A stretch of DNA of 64,000 nt from Desmodesmus armatus (lineage: Eukaryota; Chlorophyta; Chlorophyceae; Sphaeropleales; Scenedesmaceae), in the NCBI GenBank assembly GCA_007449985.2, contig VIIQ02000679.1, positions 15,001-79,000 of the forward strand, read 5' to 3'. Below the pieces are notes generated by a model, which saw only the letters and a program-made list of their open reading frames with translations, was not told the DNA's origin and did not search any database. A program made the translations under genes and the position numbers. How positions within the stretch are numbered: the stretch's first letter is position 1; every line of letters starts with the position of its first letter. Below are positions 29,111 through 42,750 of the stretch, piece after piece.

Positions 29111-32100
29111 TTACAGCTCCCCAGTTGTCCCTCCCAGAGGGATATGGTGAAAGAGCGCCAGACCAGCAGTGTCACTGGCCAAGCATACAAACGCTGCTGC
29201 ACGCACCGGAAGAGCTGAGTCAGTTCGTAACGCTGTACTGATCAATACACTGCTCAAGTCAGACAACACCTGGGAAGGCAAGTCGTGTGACGTCAGTGCG
29301 TGTGGCTGTGCGTATGAAGGTACCAAGCGTGAGGTCGCCCTTGATCATGGTGCAGGTCTTAGCCTTGTTCTGAACATCTTGCAGGATCACACCAGCACAC
29401 CTGCGGACACACGGGAGAATTCGCAGCGGAGGGTGAGCCCAGTGGCAGGAACTAAAAACTGGAGCACATGCCCTCGCCACGACAAGCAGCTGCATGTTCA
29501 ACTTCAGCAAGTTGCTGGTGATGCGCAGCTAGTCCTCTCACGGACGCTTGGCCCACGTGACGTGCAGGAACTGACGTGCCTGACAGAGCCACCACAAAGT
29601 ATTCGCGTCAAGGTTGGCTACAGCCACTCTGCAAAGCCTGCCACAGCAGCAGTACTACATACTCACTTGTCGTCCTTGTCGCAGACAGTGATGCAGTCCT
29701 GTGAAGACGTGAAGCTTTCTCTGCCAGGTGCTGGCTCTGTGCCAAGGATGTCTGCTGCAGCAGCATCACGGTGGAACCTGCAGCAAAACCACATGACACA
29801 TCAAGCGCAGTCGCAGGTGTTTGTCAAGCGTGCATGTGAAGGGCCAAACAAAGAAGATTGTCTCTGTTTCGGAGGAGAGGGAAGAGAGGGGTTGAAAGTC
29901 TATGCTTTTGCCAGAGACAGACACCTGTGATGTACTACGTCACAGATCTAGTAGATCTATGCCTCTGACGAAATCCCCAAAGATCACGCCAGCTGCATGT
30001 GCAGTGTGGGTGCTCATGCAAAACCATGTGTTGCTGCTGCACGGTCGACCTTGCATGTCGTGTGGATGGGTTCATTAAAATCAGGTGCCACACTCCTGGA
30101 TAGTGTAGAGCTTGCGAATTGCCAGTAGCCTATTTATGCACATGAATGGGTCGATTGCTTACGAGTATGCTCCAGATTGTCCAGAATCAGCTGAGAGCTG
30201 ACGACAACTGGCAGGGGAGACTGCCATAGTGCCATTGGTGGGGTTGTTACCGGAAGGCAAGGCCTTGATGCCAACAATAGGGGCCCTGCACAGCAGCAGT
30301 CCAAGTACAGTGGCATGTGCTTTGCTTGTTGGGTGGGTCGCTGGGTGGTTTTTTGAGGTGCTGGGGCAGGCAACGGCATTGACAGTGACACTGTAAGCTG
30401 TGAAGTCCTCCAATGGTGTGCGACACTGCTTGAGTTCATACCGACAGTGGAGCTGACACATCCTGACAGCAAATAGTGAGTGATCTTACCCTGCAGACGG
30501 CGTTGCCATGCGTGTGTAGCACCCTTTTGACGCGTAATTATACTGCACAGATGCAGGCAGGCAAATGTCACACCGTGAGCAGCACCCCTGGGACAGGACA
30601 AATGTGCATGGCACTGGAAACACACCTTGCCGCTGCTGCTGCTGCTGGTGGTGGTGGTGGTGCTGCTGCTGGTGGTGGTGGTGGTGCTGCTGCTGCTCAC
30701 CCGACCTCAGCACATGCAGGCGCAATGACTGTTAGGAGGTGTGAACCTCTAGCAGTGCTTGCTGTGACACACAGGCATTCAGCACTGCATGGTGCAAACC
30801 AGCGAACCAAGGCCGCGTGCCACACCGGCTGGCCATAAACTCCTGCCTCACACAATGTGTTACTCACAGTTGCCCACATGCAGCCCGGCCCGGCCTTAGT
30901 GCACAGCTCCACACAGGCTGCGAAGCTATCGGCTTTAGGGCCGGTCAACAGCTGTGCTTGCGTGGCGTTGGTCCTTATATACCTGCATCATGTAGGGATG
31001 CAGTGCAGCGCAGTGCAGCACAGTCAGGGCCGGCGGGCTGACAGTCAACTTGTTAGTAACGTTAGTGACACGGGGTCATTCATGATCCGCGTGCAACGAG
31101 CGCCGCGACAGGTCCTCCCGTACGCGCGTGCAGCGTGCACATGGTATCATACATCACTGCGTGAACCACTGAAAACCAGGTTACGTGTCCTGGACAATGC
31201 CAGGTCAATCTGACAAGCATATGGCTGCTGGAGGTCACTGCCAGACAAGTTACAGTTGCAGTTGCAATGCCGGCACAGCAAAGCCGTGCACCCCTCAAGG
31301 GACCCAGGGGCTCACGAGGGAGCTGGGACTGGATAACTTATCCCGGGGGCCTCTTCAGCCGTGCAGCCTTACTCACCAAGCCCTGTCCACCAGTTGCTGG
31401 TACTCAGTCAGGCAGTCACACCCTTTGTCAGCACCAGGCCTGGAGATGGCCCTGGCCGTGAACGGATTGATCTGCAATTGCCACTCAAAGCTGAACCCCG
31501 TGTTGCTGGTGCTGCAGGGCAGGCAAGGCGAGCCAACGGGGCGACCTGTGGGGCCGTAGGTCTGCAGCAGAAAAGGGCAACAGCAGCATCAGCATGTGCG
31601 GAAGAGAGGGCCAAGTGCAGTGCACTGTTTCGAATGCAGGTTGATCAACTGCAGTAGAAGCTGGCCCGCAGTGGAACTCTGCAGTACTCAGCACAGGCAG
31701 TACATCCTGAAGGGGTGAGAGTCGCTGTAGGGCCCCACAAAGCCCCACAAAGCAGCTGTCTCAGGCCCCCAAGACGCTGTGGCTGCAGCAGATTCGCTGT
31801 GCAACACCAAGACAAAGACCCTTCCAAGTAGCTCTCCCAAAGCTGGGCCAGCTCCCAGACAGGCCCCGCCATGGTCACTTGACAGCATATGTGTTACTGT
31901 GTGACTGTAGACTCACCGCGTCAAAGCCCACTCCACCACACTGTGTGAGGCACTTGTTGCCCCCATAGCCACCCACACACACTGCAGGCACGAAAACCAC
32001 AGTGCCAATGTGTTGACGGGGTCAGCATGTGACACCGTGTGGTTGCAGCTGTGTCAGCAACGCCGCTGCAGTCTGCCTGGCATCATTTGCTGTACAGATG

Positions 32101-35100
32101 CAGCACATAATCCACTGTGCACCATTCACACTATGAGCCTCAGGCAGCCAGAAGCGACTCCTCCACCTCTCACCCGCAGATTTTGGTGAATAGTGCAGCT
32201 GTGATCAGCAACAGCTGCTCAACATTGTTTGGGTGGTGTACACAGAGACATGCTTCACCTCAAGCCGCAAGGAGTGTCTTCTTAGGCAAGGCCTGCAGTA
32301 TGGGGGTCAATCTATCTGGGGCGTGTGTAAACGCTGGCTTAACTCACGGAGACATGCTTCAACAGACGTTGCTCCTTCCTGCCCAGTGGTGGTGTGAATG
32401 GGACAAGGGGTGCATGTTGTCGTGGTGCCTGGCGACCAGCTGAGAGGGTTGTATGTGCCTGCAAGCAACCGGAAGCACAGGTGAGGGAACACTCTGTGTC
32501 TTGTGTGATTCCAACTGTACAAGGGCATCTGCGTCTGTCTGGCGCTTGCCAGGCGCGAGCAGTGCTCCATGTCAGGGATGCCTACAGTACTCTTCTCTGC
32601 GTCACTCCTCCTTGCACGATTGACCCCTGAATCACTAGGAGGCCCCCCTGCTAGAAAAGGAGGACGTTGAATACATGTGATTCTGATCGTTACCTGGACT
32701 GCCGTATACACGTGACGATGCGACAGTCGGCACCGAAACATCGGCGGTTGCCAACAACTCCTGGAAGCGCACCTTTTGGGCAGGGTCGAACGGTGCCATT
32801 CACGTTCTCGTAACCCGCCGGATTCACGCACGCCTTCTCGGACACGAAGCCACCCGACCCATCGGGATTCCTCACGAAGTAGGACGCAGATATTGGGTAC
32901 TGGGTAGCATTCGTGCTGGTGAGCTGTCCAGCTGGGCAGGCCCTGCAGCATGTACATGTGAACAATTGTTGTTGAGTGTTGGCTTCCTGGGCCGACAGTG
33001 TGCTTGCCGAACGGCACCAGCCGTACAGAGACAGCACAATGCAACAGCAGATAAAACATGTTGTGCGCAGCCATCATACGGCAGATCAGCGCACCTGCAC
33101 GGGCTGGGGCTCAGGCCGTATGTGATATTGGACACTCCATAAGTGCCATTGTCACAGTTGTTTGCAATCCAGCCACCACTGCGAGCGTCGCCGGCGGGCA
33201 AGGCATACAGGCCCTGACCTGGTTGAATGACTGCATGCAGAGACAGTGGCAGCGCAATTGGTTGAGCAACTTGAATGTGAGACATCAAGCCACCCAACAC
33301 GACGCCTTGTGCGACTTTGCAAGTACATCCAGCCAACCTGAGCAACTGGGTCGTAGGAAACCAGCCGCGAAGACTGCAAGGAAATGCAGGCTGGCTAGCT
33401 GCACTACTGCACTCCTGCTGCAACTGCACTGCAGAACTGCACATACGAATGGCTGCCAGCGCTGGTAGCGCGGCGCTACCAAAACATCCACCCACAACTG
33501 GTTATAGGCTGTGACACTCTGCAGGCAGCCCCCAGCCCCCAAGCTCACTCACAGCAGTCATTCGAGCTCGTTGACACTGGCAAGAAGGTGACTGAGTTGC
33601 TGCCGGAGCTGACCACAGAGATGCGGTCAGTCTTGTCAACCTTGACCCCCACACCACAGGAGGTGCAGGAGACTGCAGTGCAGACAAGTTGAGCAGCATT
33701 GTGAGTCAGCCCAAGCGGCTGCACTGCTACTTTCGCACAGGTGGCCTTGATTTTGGCAGAAACATGCAGCGAGCATGCCACTTGGACGACGTGTGGCGAC
33801 TTTGTCTACGTGTGTCATGAGTACTCTGCCTGTTGGACAACATGCAGCCCATAGTTCACCTGCATTGGGTGTCCAGTTGGCGCGGAAGCTGCCCTCAGGG
33901 CAGGGCTGGGTGGTGCCATTAGCTGTGAAGAAGCCTGGAGGGGTCACTGCAGGAAACAACCAGGACCGTCCAGGATCGCATCAGTGATATAGCCAGGGGG
34001 AAGGCAGAATGTCACATGGGCCATTACAGCAAGGTACCGCATTAACCATACTGCAGGTAAAATTTGCGAAGCGCAGTACATGTGCACTATATACCAGAAG
34101 CACCCACGTCGCCAGTTTGCAGGCTACATTCTGTACTGTGCAGCTGCCTACGACATGTGACATGTAACTGCAGACTGGTCACATTGTCTGCATGGGTGCA
34201 GCTGCTTGTCAGAAAAGAGCGCCCAGACAACGCCACTCACAGCATTGCTCCACAGCAACTGAGCCCACGCCCAGTGTCCACATGCCGTTTGGACATCTCT
34301 TGATGCTTGGCTCACTGGGGGCGAGAGACCCTGGACTGCTGGGGTCAAAGGTGCTGTTGGGTGCAGCACCTGGGCAGAAGTAGCCCTGAGGGCAGAGCTG
34401 TGCCTGTGCGATGGTGCCACTGGCATTCAGCTTGAGGGCGAAGAAGCCGGGAAGCAGCACTGCAGCGGGAATGAAGCAGGGGCGGGCAACATGCTGGGTT
34501 GGTGACAAGTCCCAGGCACCCCTTCCAGTGTCCAACACAACTCAAGAGGCTGTCCGTCGCAACTGTGCTCAAAATGGCTGTGCAGCATATATAGCAACGG
34601 AAACGGCACGGCAGCAGCCAACATATCTGTTGATGATAACAGGGATTGAACACAGCACCAACCACGCAAGCCCGCCGTTGGACTAATCGAGCAGCACTGG
34701 CGTCAGCGCCAATCATGACTTACGCCTGCACTCAGACTCAGAAATGGACGCCTCGCTGGGAGTGGTCACTCCTTCAAAACACCTGGTGCAGTTTGTGGTG
34801 GCATTGCTGTCACCCCTCCACTGCCCACGCGGACACATGGCTGTTTGACCATCGGACGTCAAGTAGTAGCCAGCACGGACAACTGCAGCAATGGCGGGCA
34901 AAGGCAAATCATACAACTTCATTCCTGACTACTTGTGCAACCACTCCAGCTTCAATCAAGCTGGCGCAGTGGGACCGGAGTGGCTCATTTCCACTACACA
35001 CACTTCTCTTCTCAACTACATGGAGCGCTCGGCACTTCTTCATGTTGTCTATCAGACTCACACTGCTGCCAGTGTGGTAAATGCATCTGCATGCAACCCC

Positions 35101-38100
35101 TTCACTCTTCAGGAATCCAAACACGGTTGCCTACCAGCTGGACTGTTCTACATCCCAGCAACGAGGCGTTGCTGATCAGTCATGACTAGGGGTGCTGCAG
35201 CTGCAATGCGGTTGCCCAGGCCAGCGCAGCGTGACTCACCGCATTGATCTGCAGCAGTCGAACCCACTTCCCGTGTTGACAGGCCGCCACCACATCTCTT
35301 GATGCTGGGTTCACTGGGGGAGAGGGACCCTGGACTGCTGGGGTCAAAGGTGCTGTTGGGTGCGGCACCAGGGCAGAAGTAGCCTTGGGGGCAGAGCTGT
35401 GCCTGTGTGATGATGGTGCCGTTGCTGCTCATCCCTCTGGCAAAAAAGCCGGGAAGCAGCACTGCAGTCAGTGCGGTATGGGGCAGCGGCATACAGGAGC
35501 AGACAACGTTGATAACAGGTGACACACAACACACCATCTTATGGCACATACACAAAACTCATGTTTCATGGTACAACAACAGGAACACCTACAGTGGCTC
35601 TCAGTACATCTCACACCCCACCATTCACAGGACACAGCCATCATGAAATGTGACATTGCTTCAACAACAGCAGCAACTTGCTGTGTTTATTCATCCATGT
35701 CTGTCAAGCCGGCCCGGCATCATGTGTGTGCACACGGTGCAGCTGAACAGGCTTTGAAGGGGTGCTGCCACCTCCTCAGCGGGCTTCAGGAAGAGGGAAG
35801 GCACCCAGGGACAGTGGAACTTACGCTTGCACTCAGCCTCAGAGGTGGAAGCCTCGCTGGCAGTGGTCACTCCATCAGCACACTTGGTGCAGTTTGTGGT
35901 GGCATTGCTGTCGGCCCTCCACTCCCCACGAGGACACATGGCTGCCTGACCTTCCGACGTCAAGTAGTAGCCAGCACGGACAACTGCAGCAGGGCAGGGC
36001 CAGCACATATGTGTCATCACCCCCTGAATTACACAACCCCTTTGCAATTACGACGATATCAGGGTGGGGTTGCACATGCCAGCAAAGGCATGCTGCTGGC
36101 TTGCCAAGTCACGGTGCACTTGCTGCAATCATCTCAGCTGCATGATACAGGCGCCAGGCCAACGCCACTCACAGCATTGTGCTGCAGCAACTGAGCCCAC
36201 TTCGCGCGTGGACAAGCCGCCAGCACAGCGCTTGATGCTGGGCTCACTGGGTGAGAGGGACCCTGGACTGCTGGGGTCAAAGGTGCTGTTGGGTGCGGCA
36301 CCAGGGCAGAAGTAGCCTTGGGGGCAGAGCTGTGCCTGTGTGATGATGGTGCCGTTGCTGCTCATCTCTCGGGCGAAAAAACCGGGAAGCAGCACTGCAT
36401 TTGGGCGTGGAGCAGCAGCAGGCAGCAGCATACACACAGGCAGAATCAACAGCAAACTACAAAAAATCAACTGAAGGCCCCATGGCATGACATGCACCCC
36501 TTGCAGTGTCCAACACCAGCAAACAGGTTTTGCTGTCATATACTATGAGGCGCGTGGTCAACAAGCTCTGGCTGTGCAGCAGCAAAGAGCAAGAAAAACG
36601 GCATGTCAGCAGCCAACACTTCTGTTGATGTGAGCAAGTGAATGCAGCATGCACCAGGCAAGCCCACCATTGGACCCTTTGAACCGTACTGGCAACAGTT
36701 ACTACAGGACCCAGGCCACACATGAGTCACTTACGCCTGCACTCGGACTCAGAGGTGGAAGCCTCGCTGGGAGTGGTCACTCCCTCAGCACACTTGGTGC
36801 AATTTGAGGTGACAGTGCTGTTGTTTGTAGCGACCTTGCTGTCAGCGCTCCACTCCCCACGAGGACACATGGCCGCCTGACCATCGGATGTCAAGTAGTA
36901 GCCAGCACGGACAACTGCAGCAGGGCAGGGGCAGCACATTCAGTACACATGCCGCATGGCATGCCAAGTTTTGGGTAGGCCATATCCCATCCTCAGCACC
37001 ACCTGACACCCTCACGTGGGTACAAAAAATTTACATGTTGTGGGTCAAGGTTGTGGGCCCTCACAAGCGCAGCCTGCCTTCAGTCCCGGAAGCATGGCAG
37101 CAGTCCCTTGGTGCAACAGCACGGCTTGCAGGTGGTATGCGAACATGTAAATGCCAGTAACATGGTGTTGCTGCCAGCTGGCTGGGGTGCAGCAGCTTCG
37201 ATGTGGTGACCATGGCCAGCGCAGCGTGACTTACAGCATTGCTCAGCAGCAATCGAGCCCACTTCCCGCGTGGACAGGCCGCTACCACAGCTCTTGATGC
37301 TGGGCTCACTGGGGGAGAGGGACCCTGGACTGCTGGGGTCAAAGGTGCTGTTGGGTGCTGCACCGGGGCAGAAGTAGCCCTGGGGGCAGAGCTGTGTCTG
37401 TATAATGGTGCCGCTGGTGCTCTTAACTCTGGCAAAGAAGCCGGGGAGCAGCACTGTAGTTGGGCGTGGAGCAGCAGCAGGCAGCAGCAAACAGTGGCCA
37501 AAACAGGTGACATGCAGTGGCAGATACACAGAACGCAAGTGATGATAACAGTACAACAAGTCTCTGTACCTCTGCCAATGAAGGTAAGTGCTGAGTGGGC
37601 CCTGCAACATGTGAACGCGCAAGGTACAGCTGTGCAGAAATGGTAGGAGGGCTGCCACTTGCTTTGTGGCTGTCACTTGCAGCTGCAGAAAGGCTGTTGG
37701 TACCTGGGACCATGGAACTTACGTCTGCACTCAAGCTCAGAAATAGAAGCCATGCGGGGAGTGGTCACTCCATCAGCACACTTTGTGCAGTTTGTGGTGG
37801 CATTGCTGTCGGCCCTCCACTCCCCACGAGGACACATGGCCGCCTGACCTTCGGCCGTCAAGTAGTAGCCAGCACCGACAACTGCAGCAAGGCACAGGCA
37901 GCACATATGTCTCAGCACATAACCCCCCCTCACTCTCATCACACCTTCCCGATCGTGCCAGGCCATGTAGTCATGGTGTGGTACATGCCAGTTGAAACAT
38001 GCTGCTGGTTTGAATGCAGCAGCTGCAAACATTGCACCTGCATGCTGCGAGCTCCCGCACATCCTGACTTACCGCAATTGTCGGCAGCAGATGCACCAAT

Positions 38101-41100
38101 CACCCAGGTTGTCCTGGTGCCACCACAGCTCCTGATGCTGGGCTCATTTGGGGAGAGGGACCCGGGATTGCTGGGGTCAAAGGTGCTTTGTGGTATCACG
38201 CCCGGGCAGAAGAAGCCCTTTGGACACAGCTGTGCCTGTGTGATGGTGCCGTTGGCGTTCATCTGCCGGGCGAAGAAACCAGGAAGCAGCCCTGCAGTTT
38301 CGTGTGGGGCAGAGGCAGGCAGCAGCACACACACAAGCAGAGTAAGTAACAAACAGCGGGATTCAGCGAGACTTCTGAAGGCACTGCAGACGTGCACTCC
38401 ATCCAATGACCACATTCAAACAGGTTGTGCTGCCAACTGCAATGACATATGTTTGCACAAATGCTTGTGGTTGAGTAGACTCTGGTTGTACAGCAACAGC
38501 AACAGAAACGGCACGCATCAATCAACATCTCCTTGTAACAAACTAAAGCGAATGAAAGATCAACCAGGCAAGCCCACCAATGCACCAATCCTACAGTACT
38601 GGCCACAGCTGCAACAATGCCAGTATACATGCCATGGTCACTTACGCCTGCACTCAAACTCAGAGGTGGAAGCCTCACGGGGAGTGGTCACTCCTTGAGC
38701 ACACTTTGTGCAGCTTGTGGTGGCATTGTTGTCAGCCCTCCACTCTCCTCGCGGACACATGGCTGCCTGACCTTCAGTTGTCAAGTAGTAGCCAGCACGG
38801 ACAACTGCAGCAAGGCACAGGCAGCACATAGCGTTCAATCACAGACCAGGCCTTGCGAGGCAGCACATTCGATCCTGGGCATCAGCCCAACTTCAGGGGG
38901 TTCCTGGGCTTATAATCCACCATGTGCGTGCTTCAGGATGTTGGGCCGACAGTTTGGCTCTGGCAAGTGCTTCACAGAGCCAATCAACAAACCACAACCG
39001 CCATGACACAAATGGTACGGCAGCTAAAAAAGTCATGTAACCTTTGAGTGCTAAAATCTTGAATACCTCAACAATTGTGCAACACTCCCTTCATTCAACT
39101 GGACAGTGGGTGTGTGACGGCCGACTTCAAACACAATCCTCCTTCAACTGCAAGGCGTGCTTGGCCCCCCTTTGTGTTGCCTCCCTATTTCACTGCGAGT
39201 GTGGTGAGTGTGCCTGCTGCAACCTCTTCACGTTGCACTTGCAACATTGCATCCTGACGGCTATCCGATGCATGTCGGGGCTGGCATGTACAACATGCAG
39301 GCAACATGGTTTTGCAGACTGGGTGCAGCAGCTGCAATGCAGTGGCCAGCCCAACACAACTCACCGCATTGCGCTGCAGCAACAGAGCCCACTTCCCGCG
39401 TGGACAGGCCTCCAGCACAGGCCTTGATGCTGGGTTCACTGGGGGAGAGGGAACCTGGAACTCTGGGGTCGAAGGTGCTGTTGGGTGCGGCTCCAGGGCA
39501 GAAGTACCCTTGGGGGCAGAGCTGTGTCTGTATGATGGCACCAGTAGCGCGCATCTCCTGGGCAAAGAACCCGGGCAGCAGCACTGCAGTTGGCCCGTTG
39601 AAGGGCAGCAGCAGCAGGCAGCAGCAGACGACGGCGGGTACAGGTGATACACAGTCAGTGGCAGTGGGCTCTCTTATGGATCCCTGGACACACACAACTC
39701 ATGTCACAGGCATTCTGACGATACTGCTACAGTGACAATTGCAGTGACAGTGACGTCATGATTGAACCCCACCATCCACTGTGATGAACATTGCCGTTGC
39801 TTCAAAACAACAGCAGCAGCAACTTGTTGTACACCTGTCGCTGCAGGTGCGCATGTCCTGCATCATGTGTGCACACAGTGCAGCCGAACAGGCTCTGTAA
39901 AGTGCTGCCGCCAGCCACTGCAGTCAGAGCGTAGGCGCCTGGGACAGGGGAACTTACGCCTGCACTCAGACTCAGAGGTGGAAGCCTCGCGGGGAGTGGT
40001 CACTCCATCAGCACATTGTGTGCAGTTTGCGCTGGTGCCAACTTCAGCCTTCCATTTTCCAGGAGGGCAGGGGGTCACCTGGATCGGCGACGTCAGGTAA
40101 TAGCCAGCGGGAACGACTGCAGCAGCAGGAGAAAGGCAGCATACACACTCCACTGTTGTACTGCACACACTGCACCATCATATGCATATGGCAGTATGCA
40201 TGCAAGTTTGAAAGCGACCGCACATCTTGACACAGCGTCTGCAACATATATGTGTACATGAGGGTTGCGCAGCTGGCATGGTCATGTGTGAGCCCCAGTG
40301 CTGCTCCTGAATTACATCACTGCACGCCGAGCAGTGGGAGACCTACCACAAGAGCTTTGTCGAGCCTGTTGCACTCTCGAGTTGGTGGTGAAGCCCGTAG
40401 GGCAGGGCACACAACCCCTCTGCTTCTTGAAACCAGGGCCATAGCTGCAAACAAAGGAGAGGGCAAGCAAAAGAGCAAGAAATCTTGGTGTGCTTTTGGT
40501 CATACGGGGTGGCCCTGAAGTCTCAAATTCACATGTCTCAAGGCTGTTCTCTGCAATTAGTCATTAGTTATTTTCAATATTCAATTGAGTGGCACTCACT
40601 TTACTGTGTAACACCTGCAACACTACACTCCTTGTCAACACACTTCATTCCTTCTCTGCAACCTCAGTGTGGTGTCACGGGGCAGCTTCTGGTGTATGCC
40701 AAGGGATAAGACGTATTTGTGCAAGTAGTCCCGCTTCCACCCCCGTTAGCACCGTTGGCCTCTCCTCCTGTCACTGTTCCTGCCCCACCCTTTGCTGTCC
40801 TCACCTGTCCATCGGGCACTCCACAGTTCCTGGCTCATTGTTGCTGTCCAGGGTGTAGTAAACCCAGGAAGATTGACTGCAGGCAAAGAGGGCGCAAAGA
40901 AACCACATCGGTAAACGTGAGGCGGTGCAAGGCTGAAAAGCATTGAGGTTGGGGATTTACAGGCTGTCAAGGGGACCATGTGGTGGGCGGTCTGTAGGGA
41001 TCAACATGCATGGGTCGTCTGTGTGTATGAGGTGCACACCTTTTCAAACATGTTTTAGTCAATGGCGGCTGCTGCTGTGCAGACAAGAGCCATGTGCATC

Positions 41101-42750
41101 GCTGAACGATCAAGGTGGGTGATTTCCAGCGACACCACCACTCTTGACATGAGAGACTGGCGTACAACAAGTCATATGCCCTGTGGGCAGCCTCATGAGC
41201 CTTTGGATGGCTGGTAACTGCCGAGGCTGGGACATGTCCCCAACACCTGTACTGTACTGAAGAAAGTGGTGAGACGCTGGTTGGTAAGGAAAGCGTTCAC
41301 ATGTACTCACCGCATGCCCTTATGCTGATTGACCTCACTCCAACGGTCGTCATGTTTTGGGGGCAATCAATGGCGGACGGGACTTGCGGTGGCTGTGCTG
41401 ACGGCACGTAGGGGCCGCCGGGGCTGCGGCAGCACAGGAGGGCGGCAGGGGCACAGATGGACAGCAGGAGTTTGTTTGCTGGGTAGCAGAAGGGGTTGAG
41501 TCCCAAGGTGCCTGGCGCAGGCATTGCATTGGGGATTGCCTGTGCTGTAAAACAGTTTGGGCACTCATGAAGTCAGGCGATCACCAAGTATGTGAAGCAA
41601 TGATACGCTGCCCACTGTAGCAAGCTGCCTGCCAGTGGGTGTGGGTTTGCCGGAAAGCAGTGCCAACTGCAACAAGCTGCTCCTTGCGCTGACTGTATGA
41701 GCCTCTGGCTCCCCTGTGGGTTGCTCAGCTTTTTAGCTGATCCAATTACTGTGACTGTGACTGTAGCTGTGTATGTAACGTACCACCAGCTGCCCTTGCG
41801 GCAGTCCCTGCAGTCTGGTTCGCCAAGGGCAGAGAAGCGTCCAGCTGGGCAGACTGGTGGGGGCAGGCATGGCGCCAGCACATGTGGAACAGGACATGCC
41901 AGCATACAAGAGGTCAGCACAGCGCACAGCAGCACAGCAACGCTGTCCTGTCACCCTACTACCTTGCTGAACATGCTGCGGATAACAAGACCAGTACCAT
42001 CATGGGACATGCTACATGCAGCCAACAAGCAATGTGTCTTCAGTTGAAATCAACAGCTGCTGCAGTCCCTTGCTGCTGTGGCTCGGCCAACATGTGGACA
42101 ACACAATGTTAGACTTTGCAGGCCGCTGCATGAGCCACGCTTCCCTTCCCCATCAGCCCCATGCCCTTGGTAGATGAAGCTGACAGTCTGTGACTCAGTG
42201 TGGGGTCCCACCCAACAGCTGCTTGTGTGTGTGTGTGACCCCACACCCCTGCTTACCACATAGCCCTGTTTTTGAAGACACCAACAGGTTGTTCACACAT
42301 TGCAGGCAGCGCTGACTGCCTGCAGTGCCATTCTGGACACACTGACCAGCAGCACAGCCATCAGGACTGCAAGGCAATTGCAAAACGATAGGATTGTGCA
42401 GGAGACATCAGCAGGATACAGACCGCATACCACATGCAATCAGTGATTCAGTGACTCTGGTATGATCTGCCTCATTCACGCTTGACTGGTGCACTAATGA
42501 TGCGATCTGTCCCCAAATGCCCACCCCCCTCACCAAGGTGCAGACTGTTGCAGCTGGCGTCCTGGGGTCGCCACAGCAGTGTCTACGGCAAACGACAGAT
42601 GTGATGATTGGTTGGGTAACAAGTGGGCACGCACTTGCTTCCAGCGTCGCGGCCCGGTCACATACCTGCTGTCAACAGGGACCTCCCATCTGCTGTCCTC
42701 CCAAATGCTGTCAAGAATGTGAACAGCAGAAACGCGTGCAGCCACGCCAT
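29111..42750 (-). CDS. Large secreted cysteine-rich protein with ephrin-receptor-like repeats and PAN-like C-terminus
   Basis: Many-exon gene. Exon 1 (42,666-42,750) starts MAWLHAFLLFTFLTAFG, a signal peptide. Exons 2 and 3 (42,534-42,582; 42,257-42,366) join in phase to give CPDGCAAGQC...CLQCV. Further exons near 41,784-41,853, 41.3-41.5 kb, 40.8-40.9 kb and ~40.35-40.45 kb (GCVPCPTGFTTN) carry ephrin-receptor-like/GCC2-GCC3 cysteine spacing. Six alternating exon pairs fill 34.2-40.1 kb. Then come exons with PPGFFTANGTTQPCPEG, NGTYGVSNITYG, CPAGQLTSTNATQYP, GTTTTCTPCP and KGCDCLTEYQQL. PAN-like pieces follow (FAACVELCTKAGPGCMW; DCITVCDKDDKCAG), with a probable stop at 29,111-29,113. NxS/T sites are abundant and no membrane anchor was seen, suggesting a matrix or cell-wall glycoprotein. 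Some internal joins are unresolved and two genes cannot be excluded. Confidence 0.7.
34241..40116 (-). repeat. Array of six duplicated exon pairs (A-B) inside the Cys-rich gene
   Basis: Exon A (159 nt; e.g. 39,958-40,116 and 38,646-38,804) encodes AGYYLTS...CPRGEW...NCTKCADGVTT...SECRR. Exon B (219 nt; e.g. 39,365-39,583 and 34,241-34,459) encodes LLPGFFA...QLCPQGYFCPGAAPNSTF...SPSEPSIK. The pairs recur about every 0.9-1.3 kb, with A starts near 40.1, 38.8, 37.9, 36.9, 36.0 and 34.9 kb. Exon lengths are multiples of three and phases match, so pairs can be gained or lost without frameshift. The A exon at 36.7-36.9 kb carries a short extra insert (NNSTVTSNCT). Confidence 0.8.

Noticed and set aside
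34241..40116. Regular ~1-kb repeats as a mobile-element array
   Set aside because: The repeated parts are spliced coding exons with conserved cysteines and phase, so exon duplication explains them.
40312..40503. Separate small gene with its own ATG
   Set aside because: The coding part begins after a CAG acceptor and continues in phase from the Cys-rich gene; the apparent N-terminus is intron.
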